Shown: positions 8,396-21,194 of the stretch, piece after piece
Layout: every line of letters starts with the position of its first letter
Position numbering within the stretch: position 1 is the stretch's first letter
DNA from: Schistocephalus solidus
Taxonomy: Eukaryota > Platyhelminthes > Cestoda > Diphyllobothriidea > Diphyllobothriidae
Assembly: GCA_017591395.1 (NCBI GenBank)
Contig: WEDG01003990.1
Span: 1-64,000 of the forward strand
Direction of reading: 5' to 3'
Length of the DNA: 64,000 nucleotides
Position numbers and translations under genes: made by a program
The notes under the pieces: generated by a model
The model's database searches: none
Told to the model about the DNA's origin: nothing
What the model saw: only the letters and a program-made list of their open reading frames with translations

Positions 8396-9336
8396 CCACT
8401 CACACTAGCAGCCTGGAATGGTAGTTCCCTTTTAGACAATCCTAGGAGCAACCGGCCGGAACGGAGGACGGCGCTAGTCGCTCGGGAACTGGCGCGCTAC
8501 AAGGTGGACATTGCTGGCTTTCGTGAGACCCGATTCTCTGAGCAGGGTAAGCTGGAGGAGGTGGGTGCTGGCTACGCATTCTTCTGGAGCGGCCGGCCAA
8601 AGGCAGAGCAACGCGACGCTGGTGTTGCCTTTGCCATCCGGAACAACATTGTGCGACGTCTGCCCTGTCTACCGCAGGGTATCAATGATCGCCTGATGAG
8701 CCTCCGCCTACCTCTTCGGGAAGACCAGTTCGCCACCATCATCAGCGCCTACGCTCCCACAATGACGAGCTCTGATGCGGCGTTGGACAAATTCTACGAG
8801 GAGCTGCCCACCCTGCTGGTGACTGTCCCGAAGATGGACAAGTTACTTGTCCTTGGTGACTTCAACGCCCGCGTCGGGCGGACCATGCTGCCTGGCAGGT
8901 AGTGCTGGGTCCCCACGGTCTCGGTAGCTGTAACGATAACGGCATCCTTCTTCTGAAAACGTGTTCGGGACACCGTCTCCTGCTGACATACACTTTCTTC
9001 CGCCTTCCGACGGGGGAGAAGGCTACGTGGATGCACCCTCGGTCGCGGCGCTGGCAGCTGCTGGACTATGTTCTCGTCCGGAGGTGAGACCGACAGGACG
9101 TGCTGGTAACCAAGGTGATCTGCGATGCCGATGGTTGGACAGATCACCGCCTCATCCTCTCCCAGATGAGGTTGCGACTGCAACCCCGACGAAGGCCTCA
9201 AGGTAAGCGAACGCCAGGTAAGTTAAATACTCTTTTGTTAAATTTGCCTGCTCACTGTTTTGATTTCAACAACCAAATAACCGAGAACCCGGAGAACCTG
9301 CATGCTCCAGATAATAACGGCACTGTGGAAACATGA
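8396..9336 (+). pseudogene. AP-endonuclease domain of non-LTR element
   Basis: Visible motifs: WNGSSLLD (normally a WN motif), FRETR with the metal-binding Glu, [16 protein letters not shown] with the GDFN catalytic block, LLDYVLVRR and WTDHRLI (the terminal DH pair). The first part, to 8901, is in one frame; a shift near 8895 continues it in another, with a stop at 9085-9087. In the living element this enzyme nicks target DNA to prime reverse transcription. Confidence 0.85.
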
Positions 9337-9389
9337 TGGTGCCTACTGTGAAACATCATCCAGTCCACCGCTCACGAAGTCCTTGGACG

Positions 9390-9945
9390 CGCATGCCGTC
9401 AAAACCAGGACTGGTTGACGAAAATGACGCCGACATTTGCAACTTACTCGTGGAGAAGAATGGACTACACAAAGCCTACGTGGACCTTCGGAATGACGCT
9501 ACCAATGCAGCCTTCTTTACATTCCGCCGCCTTCTACAACAACGGCTGCGGGAGCTGCAGGATGCCTGGATGCTCCTAAAGGCTGAGGATATCCAGGGGT
9601 ATGCGGACCGCAATAAAATGAAAAACTTTTTCAAAGCCATCAAGGCCATCGACGGCCCGTGTATCAAGGTGTCCGCACCGCTGCTCAGCTCTGACGGCAC
9701 TACAATGCTGACCGAGAAATCGCTGACCGAGCACTTCAGAAGTGTCCTTAATTGCTCATCAGCCATCTCCGATGCTACGATTGACCAACTCTCTCAAGTG
9801 GACACGAACAATGACCTGGATCTGCCGCCTGCAGCAGATTACCAGTTGTAAAGCACCGGGCTCCTACGCAAACCCACCGGAAGTCTACAAGCACGGTGGG
9901 CCCCGGCTGACGGCAGAACTCACAACAATCTTCCAGGAGATGTGA
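9390..9945 (+). pseudogene. Linker between endonuclease and RT
   Basis: Encodes LVEKNGLHKAYVDLRNDAT, RLLQQRLRELQDAWM and KNFFKAIKAIDGP, the usual helical linker of this element family. A deletion near 9830-9850 fuses the DLPP segment to ADYQL and shifts frame into KAPGSYANPPEVYKHGGPRL, where RT begins. Confidence 0.8.
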
Positions 9946-10830
9946 CGCCATGGACAACTTACTCAGGATTTCAAAGACGTAAACATCATCCGTCTCTACA
10001 AACTGAAGGGGAACCTGCAACTCTATGATAATCACAGAGGCATCTCGTTGCTCAACAGCGCTGAGAATATCTTCACCCGTATCCTTCTCAATCGTCTGAA
10101 CGGTCACCTAGAGCAGGGCCTGCTCCCGGAAAGCCAATATGGCTTCCACCGACACCGCGGAACAACCGATATGATCTTTGCCACCCGCCAGCTACAAGAG
10201 AAGTGCCAGGAAATGCGAACTCACCTATACACTACCTGCATGGATCTGACGAAAGCCTTTGACACGGTGAATCGCGACGGACTGTGGAAAGTCATGCAGA
10301 AATTCGGCTGTCCTGAGCGGTTCACGCCCATGGTGCGTCAGCTTCATGACGGGATGACGGCGCGTGTCACTGACACCGGGGCGGTATCTGAAGCATTCGC
10401 AGTGACCAACGGAGTGAATCAGGACTGCGTATTGGCTCCCACCCTGTTCAGTCTCATGTTCTCGGCTATGCTGATTGACGCCCACCGTGATGAACGGCCT
10501 GGTATCCGCATCGCCTATAGAACTGACTGGCACCTTCTCAACAGTCGGCGTATGCAGGCTTCAACTCGCGTGTCTACGACTACAGTCCATGACTTGCTCT
10601 TCGCGGATGACTGCGGACTTAACATCATGACGGAGGAGGACATGCCGAGGAGTATGGACCTCTTCGCCACAGGCTGCGCCGAAATTGGATTAACAATAAG
10701 TACAGCCAAAATGGTTTTCATACACCAGCCGCCACCCAACGCGGAATACAATACTCCCCGAATCAATGTCAACAGTGCTCAACTCAAAACGTGGAAACCT
10801 TCGCTTATCTAGGAATCAAGCTGTCACGCA
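9946..10830 (+). pseudogene. Reverse transcriptase domain of non-LTR element
   Basis: The open stretch 10048-10812 contains RT blocks in order: PESQYGFHRHRGTTDMIF, motif A DLTKAFDTVNRDGL, motif B GVNQDCVLAPTLFSLMF (normally GVKQGC), motif C LLFADDCGL with both catalytic aspartates, then ISTAKM. The catalytic residues survive although the flanking sequence is broken. Confidence 0.88.
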
Positions 10831-10839
10831 ACACGATAA

Positions 10840-11622
10840 TCGATGACTAAGCTGCCCAACGGATCTCCAAAGCTAGTCAGGCCTTCGGCCCGCTGCAGGC
10901 CTCCGTGTGAAATCACCACGGTATTCACCTGAACACAAACTAAAGATGTATAAGGCCATCGTCTTGACGACACTCCTTTACGGAGCGGGGACCTGGACCG
11001 TCTTCTCTAACCAAACCAGGAAGCTGAATCACTTCCATCTCAGCTGCCCCTGCAGAATTCTGAAAGCTGAGATGGCAAGACAGGATCCCAGGCATGGAAA
11101 GTCCTGGAGCGGACCGGAATCCTCAGCATCCACGCCATGCTGAGGCAAGGGCAACTGCGATGGAGTGGCCACCTGGTAAGAATGGACGACGAGCGACTAA
11201 CCAAACGACTTTTCTACGGAGATGTCGCTATGGGTGCTTGCCAACAGGGAGGTCAAAAACAACGCTAGAAGAACACTTTGAAGAAATCGCTGAAGAAACG
11301 GCAAATCAATCCGGCGACCTGTGAGGACCTTGCCCAGGATAGACCGGTATGGAGAAGATCCGTGATTACTGGTTCAGCAATCTATGAGGCCAACCGGATC
11401 GCTGCCACCAAGGCCAAAAGAGCGGCACGAAAGTCACCAGCGCCCCGGACTATCACCGCCAATCCCCAGGCCCTGCCAACATGCCCGCGCTGTCAACGCA
11501 TCTTCCGCGCTCGAATCGGCTTGGTTGGACATCTTCGGACGCAATGCACCAACAAGCCGACAAATCCAAATATGCCTTGCAAGCACCTCAGCCACCAGTT
11601 CGGTGGAACCGTTAATTTCTAG
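10840..11622 (+). pseudogene. C-terminal domain with zinc finger of non-LTR element
   Basis: Fragments across three frames include [34 protein letters not shown] and, at the end, CPRCQRIFRARIGLVGHL, a CX2CX12HX4C finger. Frame changes near 11100 and 11278 disable it. The region stops shortly after the finger. Confidence 0.8.
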
Positions 11623-11639
11623 CAGCAGAGATTAAAATC

Positions 11640-12820
11640 ATTTTCGGTTTTAACATTGATGGTGTTAGACTTGGGTTATCGGAGCAGATTTTGTTGATTC
11701 AAAATGATTCGAGACCACTAGAGCCCACGCAGTTAAACTGGTCTCCTTCATAATTTTAAATCACTACGGACGCAGACACAGGTCACTCAATGGAATTTAT
11801 CCAGATTCTTCGCGGTCAACAACAAAGGAAAATTCAAAGCCAGGTGTTGACGTACTCGGACTTTTGAATCCAACCATACCGTTCACGATAAAAACAAAAA
11901 AGATAACGGAGCACAGACATCCAGCAGACGGTGAGTTTTCCAACAAAGCACAACACAACCTTAAATACTTTTACGGAAAAACAACTTATCAGGATTAGAA
12001 GATTGACTAGAAAAAGAACGAACGTACGTAACCCTTTAGATATACCAACAGTGATGAAAGATCAGTGAAACGTTTACATCCAAAACATTAGCCAAATTGT
12101 ATTTGAAGGCTTTACCTGAAAAACCTTTCCCAAAATGCTTCCAGAATAGATACTAACAGAGCGATCGGACATGTTTTCTGTTTGTATTATAATTGGGATC
12201 ACGCCAACTGTATATGTAGCCACGAAGAAACCTAATTCATGAGTACGCTTATCGGTCGTAAATAAAACGGAAATTCGGCTACAGCTGGTAGCTTTAAGAT
12301 CCGGCACGTCTGTACGCATTTAGTTCAAGTCTAATTGGTCTTCTTTTGAACAATATCGCCCTGGTTCATTCAAAGATGCATGACGAAAGTAAAACGGGAA
12401 TTTAAAACTAGGTAAAAATAATTCAATAGAAGTTACCGAGTATTATACAATTTTACTTCAGGAGCCACCCATAATGAAGTAAATGCCCCCACTGCATGCA
12501 GATTCAGAGAATGAACATCAAATTTCTGTAGGAAAATAACTTTTTTCGAGGAAGCATTTAACTGGTATACAGTCCATAAAATTAGCCCGAGGGATTACGG
12601 AGTTGACTCAAGGCTGACCTCTCTTTGCAACTGCAAAATTCGGTTTTGTGTAGCGAAAAAAATAGGGTCTGAATTTGGATAGTACGACACCAGCTAGATT
12701 TTTGATCTCATAAGCATCTCAAGGTGCCTGATTCATCGGCAAAATAATTTTTATCGGTTTACTTTACTTATATGGCCCCGAAACAGGACACGACAACAGG
12801 CGTCCCCGTTATACAGGTGT
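11640..12820. other. Spacer, nothing recognised
   Basis: Unique AT-rich sequence; no repeat match or plausible exon seen. Confidence 0.45.
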
Positions 12821-12835
12821 TTTTGCGCCAAATTA

Positions 12836-12955
12836 GGGGAAATTTGGAGTCGGGTTAAGTTTAGGGCCAGGGTTATGTTTTGTTTTGAGTTCTGGATTTA
12901 CTTTAACTTTTAAATTAGTCTTAAGGTTATGGTTAGGGTTAAGATTAGGGCCACT
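12836..12955 (+). repeat. Degenerate TTAGGG-like simple sequence
   Basis: A G-rich low-complexity stretch with GGGTTAAGTTTAGGG, GGTTATGGTTAGGG and TTAAGATTAGGG. These resemble the metazoan telomere hexamer but are irregular and interrupted, so this may be a decayed interstitial telomeric tract or chance simple sequence. Confidence 0.4.
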
Positions 12956-12959
12956 GATT

Positions 12960-14736
12960 AGAATTGCGATGAGGGCTCATGTTAGGACTAAGACAGAGGA
13001 ACATTTACCCATCCTGAAATTATGCACAGGGCCATCTTTATTACGTAGGCAGAACGTTCCTAAACCAGTGTCCTTCCCTCCATCTGCATAGCTTGTTTTT
13101 CTGTTTTCCCAGCCCGAAACAGTCCACGCACAACAGCTGCAAATCACCGCGCGAAGGTGCAAAATTTAATGATTGTAAGCGGAAGCGATGACATTGTATA
13201 CCAGAAGGTGACCTTACTATGATGATCTGGGCGACGCTTTCGGCAACTTGGATTTGTTACTGCGGATGGCTTTATTGTTTCCGGTGACAACACGCAAATT
13301 TGGCCTCTACCGGCAAAGCACTTTAAAAGTCGACAATTGTGGTTGGATCAGGGCATTGCATATATGTCATTTGGCCATTTTCTTTACTTTTATCAGGCAA
13401 CATTTCTTCTTATTTTTGGCCAGCGATACGCCCAATCGAGGAGCCTGGGTATGCGGGTAAACGGCATTAACGTAGCCTGGTTTCTCTTGAGTTAAACGCC
13501 GGAGCCTGTTTCATTAGTCAGTATGTGCTTCCAGTCATCCAACATCGCATCCAACTATCGCGGATCGATTAGATAACAGTTCGCTTAAGCACCCGCAGGA
13601 TGATATAGTTATGTCGCGGGATTTTCTTGGTCAAACTATAAGATATACCCTTTGCTCGTGGAAAAAGTTCGCTGAACGCACAGGTACCTGTAACAGGTAA
13701 TGTATTTGATAGAAATGTTATCGAATAAAAAGGCGTGTTTGCAGGAAAAAACACCTGCATCAAAATCCCTGAAGGGAAGATATGGAGGCTTTTCCAAAGC
13801 TGCATACATAATTTAACAGTTGATAGCTCATTTTAAATTTCCTCTCGTTTTGCAGTCTACCACGGAAATAGGAGGTGACAGCTGGGCTAAGCTTTGACCA
13901 ACGGCAATTAATCGTAAAATGCAAATGAAAGGTTGAGGATGGCAGATTGAACTGCAGGAGGGAGGATGGAATACCAAATAGATTCACATAAGTGATTTAT
14001 CGACACTTATTATCGATAAGGCTGAAATTGTTACAATACACTTCCGGAAGACCGCCGACGTCAACATGACCCACATAACAGGAAGAGTAACAAAACGTAT
14101 AAAGCATCCAACACTATATGCGTCGTTACAGAGGAATTTTGAAATACTACCCTTGGAAAAATTATATTCCCAAGATTAACCTCTGCTGTGAATGAAGATT
14201 GTAAGCACAGAACGGCGACGCATTCGATCAATAATTGACACAACATGAAGAATAGGCCTTCTTTCCAACCAGGGATGCTTGACGTTGGTTTTAATTGCCA
14301 GAGAGATAGATTAAAGGAAGGGCTTATTACTTAAGTAGACGATACTTAGAATAAAACATTTACCCTGAAAAACCAGCAAAATCATGGAATTTACGTAGCC
14401 ACTTAATAAAAGTTTATTCAAAGACCATATACAAATTTTTGACTTTGATTCCATCGGGTTGGGTTATATGAGATTTCCGACACAGGTATGACATTAATCG
14501 ACCAAACAAATACACAATGTCCTAGGTTCATATACATTTGAAACTGATGTGCATTTTGCCAAAACCTGGTTTTTTTTATTATTTGAAGTTTGTATGTATT
14601 TAGGTACCCCCACTACGATAATTTTGCAGGTCGTTAATTTCGTTCCTGTCGTGGTCATTTGTTTAAATTAATCGAGCGCACACTCGCTAGTTAAAAACTC
14701 TTAAATAACATTGTTTCATTTCCTGTATTTTCTCTA
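12960..14736. other. Spacer, nothing recognised
   Basis: Short open frames on both strands carry no known motif and lack splice context. Confidence 0.45.
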
Positions 14737-14806
14737 CGATCAATTGGCTCCGATCAATTGGCACCGATCAATTGGCTCCGATCAATTGGCTCCGATCAAT
14801 TGGCTC
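14737..14806 (+). repeat. 14-bp minisatellite, five units
   Basis: Five tandem copies of CGATCAATTGGCTC with a single T-to-A difference in unit 2. Each unit contains the palindrome CAATTG. Confidence 0.95.
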
Positions 14807-15539
14807 TTACGAAGGGAATCTCACTCCCCTCTAGTATGTCCCTTCTGCCAAATCGGGCCATCTTAACAATCTGTACCGTTTCGGTTGTATCTCACGTTGT
14901 ATCCTGAACGTTTTGGTTTTGCAAAGGTGTTTGATCTTGTTGTATATCAGACGAGACGCCCGAGTGATGTTCCTAAATTGAAAATTAAAATTTTGACGTG
15001 GTACACACATTTTAGGCTCTTTAAAAGGGTACACAGCTGTAGAATTTCCAAATATTTTTATCATTTCTGAGGTTACAGTAGGTGGGCTATTTCATGAAAT
15101 ATTCATCAAAATTTTACAGTAAGTTTTCGTTTTGAAATGCTTACTTACGTTGGGCTGTAATATTCACTACCGTGCGGCATAATCCCCGGATATTTCACTT
15201 AACTCAGGACGTTAACCACTGAACTATCTTCCTTTGGATCACTCGAATAAACCCACTTTCTTTAAAAACGACCTTATTTATAGTCTGAAATTTCCCCTTT
15301 CTTTTTAATGCTCATAGCAATTCGAATATATTTTATAGAAAACAGAGAAAGGTATTCTTTCTGGTGCTGATTTATTAAAAAATGTGTTTTCGGTTTTAAA
15401 AGAACACTTACTGATTATGAGTGTTCTGGGAACTTTCAAGGACTAAAGTTGTACAGTCATTAATGTTGCATATAAATCACACAAGTTGGTCTAGATCCAT
15501 TACAAAATGTTCCGCTCACTCTAGAACTTCTTCGAAACA
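14807..15539. other. Spacer, nothing recognised
   Basis: AT-rich unique sequence up to the Penelope relic that follows. Confidence 0.4.
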
Positions 15540-16960
15540 TCCCAGGGCAATGTGTAAATTTCCTAAGATGGATGTAGATAACATGTATTTTTTAAACTAT
15601 GAGTGTCCTCGCACGCCAATTGGTTCGCCAATTTAGGGACTCAAAGCTCAGACGGGCCTACAGCGGTTGAAAATGGTGGTCTCCCGACACCAAAGACCGA
15701 AGTTCTGGGCTTTATGTGCGGATAGCACCGTCGTCCTCATCGAATGGGATCAAGTGCTGGAAGTCAAAGTAAATCTCAACGCTATCTTTTCGAGGCATAT
15801 AATTTACGATAGAAGAAGAGCAAAACAACCAGCTCGATGTCTTCTTCTGCCGCAAAAATTGCCATGGCATAAAATCCAAAGTGTTCAACAAAGCGACATG
15901 CATGACAAAATGTACCATTTACAACAAAAACCACCTACTGAGCCACAAAAGCAATAGCCTAAGGGCGTGTGGAGACATACTGCACTAGTTGCTGATTTAC
16001 AACCTTTTCGATGGGTACTGAGAGCGAATGGCTACCGGCGAAGCTTATTCAACTAGTGCATGCACAAACAAGACGAGAGGGAAAGTCCAAACAGCGCCAA
16101 ATTTTGTTCTGGTTTCCCGTATATGAAGAATGTCGCGGAAGCCGTCAGACGCCATCTCACACCTCTTGGAGTTGGAGATGCACAGAGAATGGCGGCAACT
16201 ATAAGGTACCAGATCATGAAGTCAAAGACCTACTGTCGAGGTAAGAACCATTTGATGTCGTTATCCGAGTAAAGTGCAGCTGTGAACATACCAACTATGT
16301 CGGTGATACTGTAAAACTACTCTGACACGAATGACCGAGCACGCAGCAGCAGTGAGATGGAACGACGTCAATTCCCAAGTCACGGCTTATTTGACGGCAC
16401 CTGCCACACATCGAAGCTTGATGAAGCCGAACTTCTCACTGGAGGTGACAATCGCGTGGACCACGAACAACGTCTGGCAGGGTTTGTAAGCCGATAGGCA
16501 TTCAACAAACATAACTACCTCCCTACTCCATAGTAGGTGCTGAGAGTGCGTGGATGACCACTGCCTCTGGTGCCAGTGTCGGCGAGCCAAGTTGTCCAAG
16601 GGCTGACGAAATCCTGCCATAAGAAACTTGATCGCAGGCAATCATCACACCACATGCAGCCACGTGTGATGAACATGTGAGTCAATAATTTTGCCAGACA
16701 GAGGTGCACAGCAGTGGCATGGCAACTGTGTATTGCAACATCTGGCCTGTCAGACAATTGTCATTCTGCGAAGAACTATCTGCAATACACTCGGGAGCTG
16801 CCAGTTGTGACAGGCATGCAGTGGCCAAGTTACTACATCTCATAAATACTGCAAAACCTGGATAGTTGAATACCATTATCTGACTGTGTCTATGTCTGAT
16901 GAAGAATTCGAGTGAGAATCCGAAACCTCAGGCTATTAGAGCTCTTGGGCTAGCCATTAT
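15540..16960 (+). mobile_element. Penelope-like element relic (RT end to 3' tail)
   Basis: Reading across frames: RTPIGSPI (RT motif MGSPISG), RPKFWALCADSTVVLIEWDQVL (the YADD site reduced to CADS), a CRKNCHGIKSKVF segment, then SGFPYMKNVAEAVRRHL and a GIY-YIG remnant near 16250-16450. The tail from 16880 shares ESEN/CCGAAAC..TCAGGC and CTTCCTGGAA blocks with the 38.6-kb tail, so both belong to one family. Catalytic residues are mutated and frames are broken many times; this is an old copy. Confidence 0.75.
16890..16935 (+). ncRNA. Decayed hammerhead-like motif in Penelope tail
   Basis: CTGATGA (16896-16902) and GAAA (16922-16925) flank a stem II remnant (GAATTC / GAATCC). Then come CC and TC, giving the minimal A-NN-UC stem III of the family. 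Stem I is not complementary, so activity is unlikely. Confidence 0.35.
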
Positions 16961-17639
16961 CTCCCTTTCTTTGTGACTTCTTCCTGGAATTTGCCTCTTC
17001 GCTTCTATTAGTTCCTTTACCAGGTGCGTACGTAAAAATGGCTTTTTCATAGCATTTCGCTAATGAAGGCCGAATTTATAATTATATGGAGAGAGAAAAG
17101 TGATACTGTACCCTGCGAAGAGTCATAAATGTTATATAATGGTTCTTTTATTGTGCGATGTCCTGCTTGCTAGTGGATACTATTGGTCAATCTTACCTAA
17201 TTTTATGCATTTCATATTTTTAATAATGCTTCAGAATGCGGCAGCTTCTCGGCTGCCAAGTTTCGTATGCGCTTGAACTGAGCGCTTAAAAAGAAATGCT
17301 TTGCCATTTTACTTTTATGGCATGAAACGCATGTGTGACAAAATGACATGGGTGTGTGTCTTCAAACTTCACTGTCTGATATAAAAATGCCTACCAAAAA
17401 CTTTTGCTACCGCGTTGGATGTCAAATAACGTAAAAATTTGCAAAACCCAATGGTTAAACCTGAATTCGCGCGCTGTTTCTTTAAAACAATGCGATTTCT
17501 CGTACCTGTTTTCAACTGCTCTAAATTGGTTCAACATCAAATTTTCCACATCCAGAAGGGATTTTTTCAATCATTTCTTGCTTTTTAAGTAAATGCCCAA
17601 AATAATAGATTTTGATTTTGGATAGTTTGATGGCACCTA
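16961..17639. other. Spacer, nothing recognised
   Basis: AT-rich sequence with no supported feature. Confidence 0.4.
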
Positions 17640-18370
17640 GTAATTTAACCGAAAGGCCTCTCTGTCATGTACGCGGTAGTCTGTGTTTGCCACATTCGTT
17701 CCTTAGTTGGTCGTTTCCTAGCCATATAGGAAGGCGTTCTCGCTTTCTTTCGGACAAACTTCGCGTCGAGAGTAGCGTATTCAGTCTGCAGGAGTAGAGG
17801 AAGGAGTAAGGGCACATAGTTAAGTTGGTTGAAATGCCCTTTCGGCAACTAGCGCCAGTGTATTTTTTTCAACTAGTCCCGTCCTATAAGGAGTAGACCA
17901 GACCAACCCGCGAACCCGGAATTAGCTTGCGTTCAATAACTCTTTTGCCTGCTCCTGTGGGCAGGATACGCTGATCTGGCAAGTGGTGAGGAAAGGACAC
18001 GGTAGATGCAGACCATTGCGTGGATGCCAAACAGGCTTTCCGGGCGATTTACTAGGTCCCCTCAAGCTAGCTACAGTAAATTGAACAGCGTCTGTTGGCG
18101 GCGGTAGAGGAGGCTGCAATCAGGTCATGCAAAACGGTCCTGCACACCCAGAAGGACTTCATACAGGCTCCAGATTTACCATGGCCTAATGCCACCAAGT
18201 CATTCACTCGTATATAATTACCTTTCCCGGTGGCCATCAGCCCTCTGACGCTGATCAGAAGACACGGCTCTATTTTTAATTTTCACTACCCCCTCCCGCT
18301 ACAGCAGGATTATTCTGCTCACTCGCATCTGTTAATTGTTTCAATGGCATTATGCATGTACTGGCCATAA
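17640..18370 (+). mobile_element. Penelope-like relic with inverted fragment
   Basis: The plus strand 17930-18370 matches the C-terminus and 3' UTR of the 21-23 kb element (CAGCGTCTGTTGGC, ...CTTCATACAGGC, GATCAGAAGAC). On minus, 17850 down to 17640 encodes part of the GIY-YIG region (KRERLPIWLG-like; QTEYATLDAKFVRKKARTP). The two pieces point away from each other, the recurrent PLE insertion form in this window. Both are riddled with stops. Confidence 0.65.
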
Positions 18371-21039
18371 GATAATTTCTCGAAAGCAGACTTACGTTTA
18401 CCAAATCGATTTTTAAATTAAAATTTTCGGTTGCGCAAAAGCGTAGTGAATCATGGAGCGAGCGAGCTTTCAGGATAAATTCAGTAATCTGCCGGTTGAA
18501 AGTAAAAAACTCGCAAAGCAGATTGTAAATGTCGAACTAGCAAGAGCTCATGTCAAATGAGTAACATCAATGTTTAATTGAGCAAATAAAATAACGAAAC
18601 ACAACAACCTATTAATAGTCTTTTTCTTCACAATTCAAACAAAGAGAAGTCGGAAAATATGTTATGCTCGATTATGTCTCGCAACGTGTTGTTACTAGAA
18701 TTCAATGTAATTGTCCTTATTTTCTATGGTTCTACATGCGATTGGCGAAAGCAAAAATGTTTTCACTTACTATCACTTATAGGGACGTTGGGGGGAATAA
18801 CTGTTATAATAAAGTCACATGTCTAGACGTCGGTCAGTGAACGGTGCGCATACATTCGTGATCATTTTTGATGTATCGGTGACCGATCTCATGGAATTTT
18901 AATCAAAATTGTGAAATGCGGTTCCGATTAGGAAAGATTGACTAACTGGCGTTTTAACATCATCATAATGGGGCACAATCCAATCATATTTTTTATGCAC
19001 CAAGATGCCGGCTTGCGAATGCACGTCAGGTTAGGCACCTATAAAAATAACACTCGGTGAGGAAATGACTGGTAATTTAATATGCATCTTTCCATTTATT
19101 GTCGATGGTCTTAAAAAGTTCAAATATACTTTATAGGAATCGTTCGCACTTGATAACCATTCACGTTTCCTTCAAAGTTTATATTCAAAGAAAGTCCTTT
19201 TTTTGATTTTCAAAAGTTTCTAATTATGAGCTTAATACCTGGAATTTCCGTTGAAATGGCATTGTATATTTACCGCTTTCTTATTCTCTTAATGAGGAAC
19301 CGTAATCCCTCAAATATCGCGGGTTTACGTTCGAGGACCCGAAACAAATTCAAATTGCCACAAAGTTGTATAAAGTAGATGACCTAGCTTCAGTTGAGGT
19401 CAGTTCACTTTTATTAATGGGAAGGTAGGTATCGTCTTTGAACTCCGCATTGGTTAAAATAACAGTTCAAATTAAAAATGCCGACAAATAATGAACGTTG
19501 GACAAAGGGCTATCTCACGTAATTTCATGACCAAAATTTGAGTGGGTATCTTAGCATACATTTTGTTTTGTTTTTTGAAGTTTTGAGTGGTCTTGAGGTC
19601 CAGTAAACATTTTACGAAAGAACACTGCATTTTCGATCTTATGTATTGAAGAACGACAGGCAGAATTTGATCGAACTCAGCTTTTTCCTGATATCCAAGA
19701 AATTTTCTATGCTGTTTAATATCATCGAACAAAATTTATTGCTGTCAAAAAGTCCACTTTTAAAAACATGAATATAAGCAAGAAATGTTTTAAATAAAGT
19801 CCTTTAGAACAGGAAAAGCTTATCTTTAGTCGATGAAACTCAAGTGAAGGCCATTGTAAGGAATCTCATTGTTTTTCAGAAGCAAGGAACGAATGCAGCT
19901 TTAAAAAGTAATTTATTGCTACTAAGCACATTAATAAACTAGTTATAGAGTATTTAGTTTTACCAAACCAAGAATAGGGAGCATAAACAGATAAATGTTT
20001 ATGTTACTGAGGATGGACCACCATAAAACCTATCTTAAAGCTTAAGTATGTGGTAAGGTACATTTTGGAGAATAAATATTCCGCAAATGTGGAATTTGGA
20101 CACGGTAATAGCAAAAGGTTAGCAGTTTTCGCGAAACCCTCATATTTATTCGGTCACTCTGTTGGGCATATGAAATCTGACAACGAGACCTAAAAGCAAA
20201 GAAATTAAAGCAAAGAGAAACTACCCACTATTAAAGAAGCATGTGAGTTTTTTCATCTTCAGTACAAAATGTATCATTTAATTTCAGTGAAGTCTCAAAA
20301 TCGATCGAAATTCTAACTTTCCCTCTTGACTTTACCTTTAAAAAGGTAAAGTTTGCAGACTTTCGTTAGGGAAATATCTACTTAAAGCGCATTTTCAAGC
20401 GGTAATATAATGGAGATGGTTGTTCTTGCTCTTCGGCATATTAAATGCTGACGTTTCTTGTGAATGTCAGTTTTTATGCGCAACCTGTTTTCATGTATGG
20501 TTAAATCTAAAAATATGAACCATATGGCAATCTCATTAGGAGGAAAACCCAAACACTCACTTACTCGGTAAATGGTTTGAAGAATTATCTTATTTACAAG
20601 GCTTTGATTAACAAACAGAAACGAACATAAAGTTATGACCAATTCAGTAAAAAAAGCGTTAACCTCTGAAACATTCAACAGTATTTCAAGGACAATCTGA
20701 AATCCATTGTAATGCAATACAAAAATACTTATAAAACAATTTGATGAAAGAAAATTTCGCTTAATACACACAAAATTGATATGTTTACGAGTCAACCTGA
20801 AAATTCTACAAACATTTATATGTTACAGTTATCGCGATTTTCGCATTTACAGGATTCACCGGTTTTCTGAAAAAGAATTGGTACTTCCAAACATTACTCT
20901 TAATCTTTATTGTAAAATTTAAATTAGCGTAAGGCTATGCACTTTTCTTTCAAAGCTTTGATATATTCGTTGAATTGGTTTGCGCGTGATTGTCAATCGT
21001 TCATAGAGTTCGGCAATTTGCATGTGGTCCGTAACATAC

Positions 21040-21044
<5 letters not shown>
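18371..21044. other. Long AT-rich spacer
   Basis: Nothing well supported. A 137-codon minus-strand frame (20382-20795) contains FLDLTIHENRLRIKTDIHKK, faintly like the post-YxDD part of PLE reverse transcriptases, but I cannot confirm it. Confidence 0.35.

Positions 21045-21076
<32 letters not shown>
21045..21076. repeat. (AT)n microsatellite
   Basis: About 16 AT dinucleotides directly adjoining the left end of the 21-23 kb Penelope element. Confidence 0.95.
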
Positions 21077-21081
<5 letters not shown>

Positions 21082-21194
21082 TTGGTACTACTGTAAACTC
21101 TTCCATTTATAATTTAATGATTAATCAACCCTTCACATGGTCTTGTAAACCTTAGTATTCTTTCCAGCAGTCTTATAAACAATTTGGCGAGCAT

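Larger units (their letters stand above)
8385..11622 (+). mobile_element. Decayed RTE/CR1-like non-LTR retrotransposon
   Basis: One element in order: APE-type endonuclease, linker, reverse transcriptase, and a C-terminal region with a zinc finger. Several frame changes and stops break it (for example near 8900, 9087, 9336, 9850 and 10812), so it is not autonomous. No poly-A or microsatellite tail is evident at 11622. The protein type is often labelled 'craniofacial development protein 2-like' in flatworm annotations because of its endonuclease domain. Confidence 0.9.

Noticed and set aside
20382..20795. 137-codon minus-strand ORF as a gene
   Set aside because: AT-rich composition, no clear homology, no splice or promoter context; kept only as a low-interest note.
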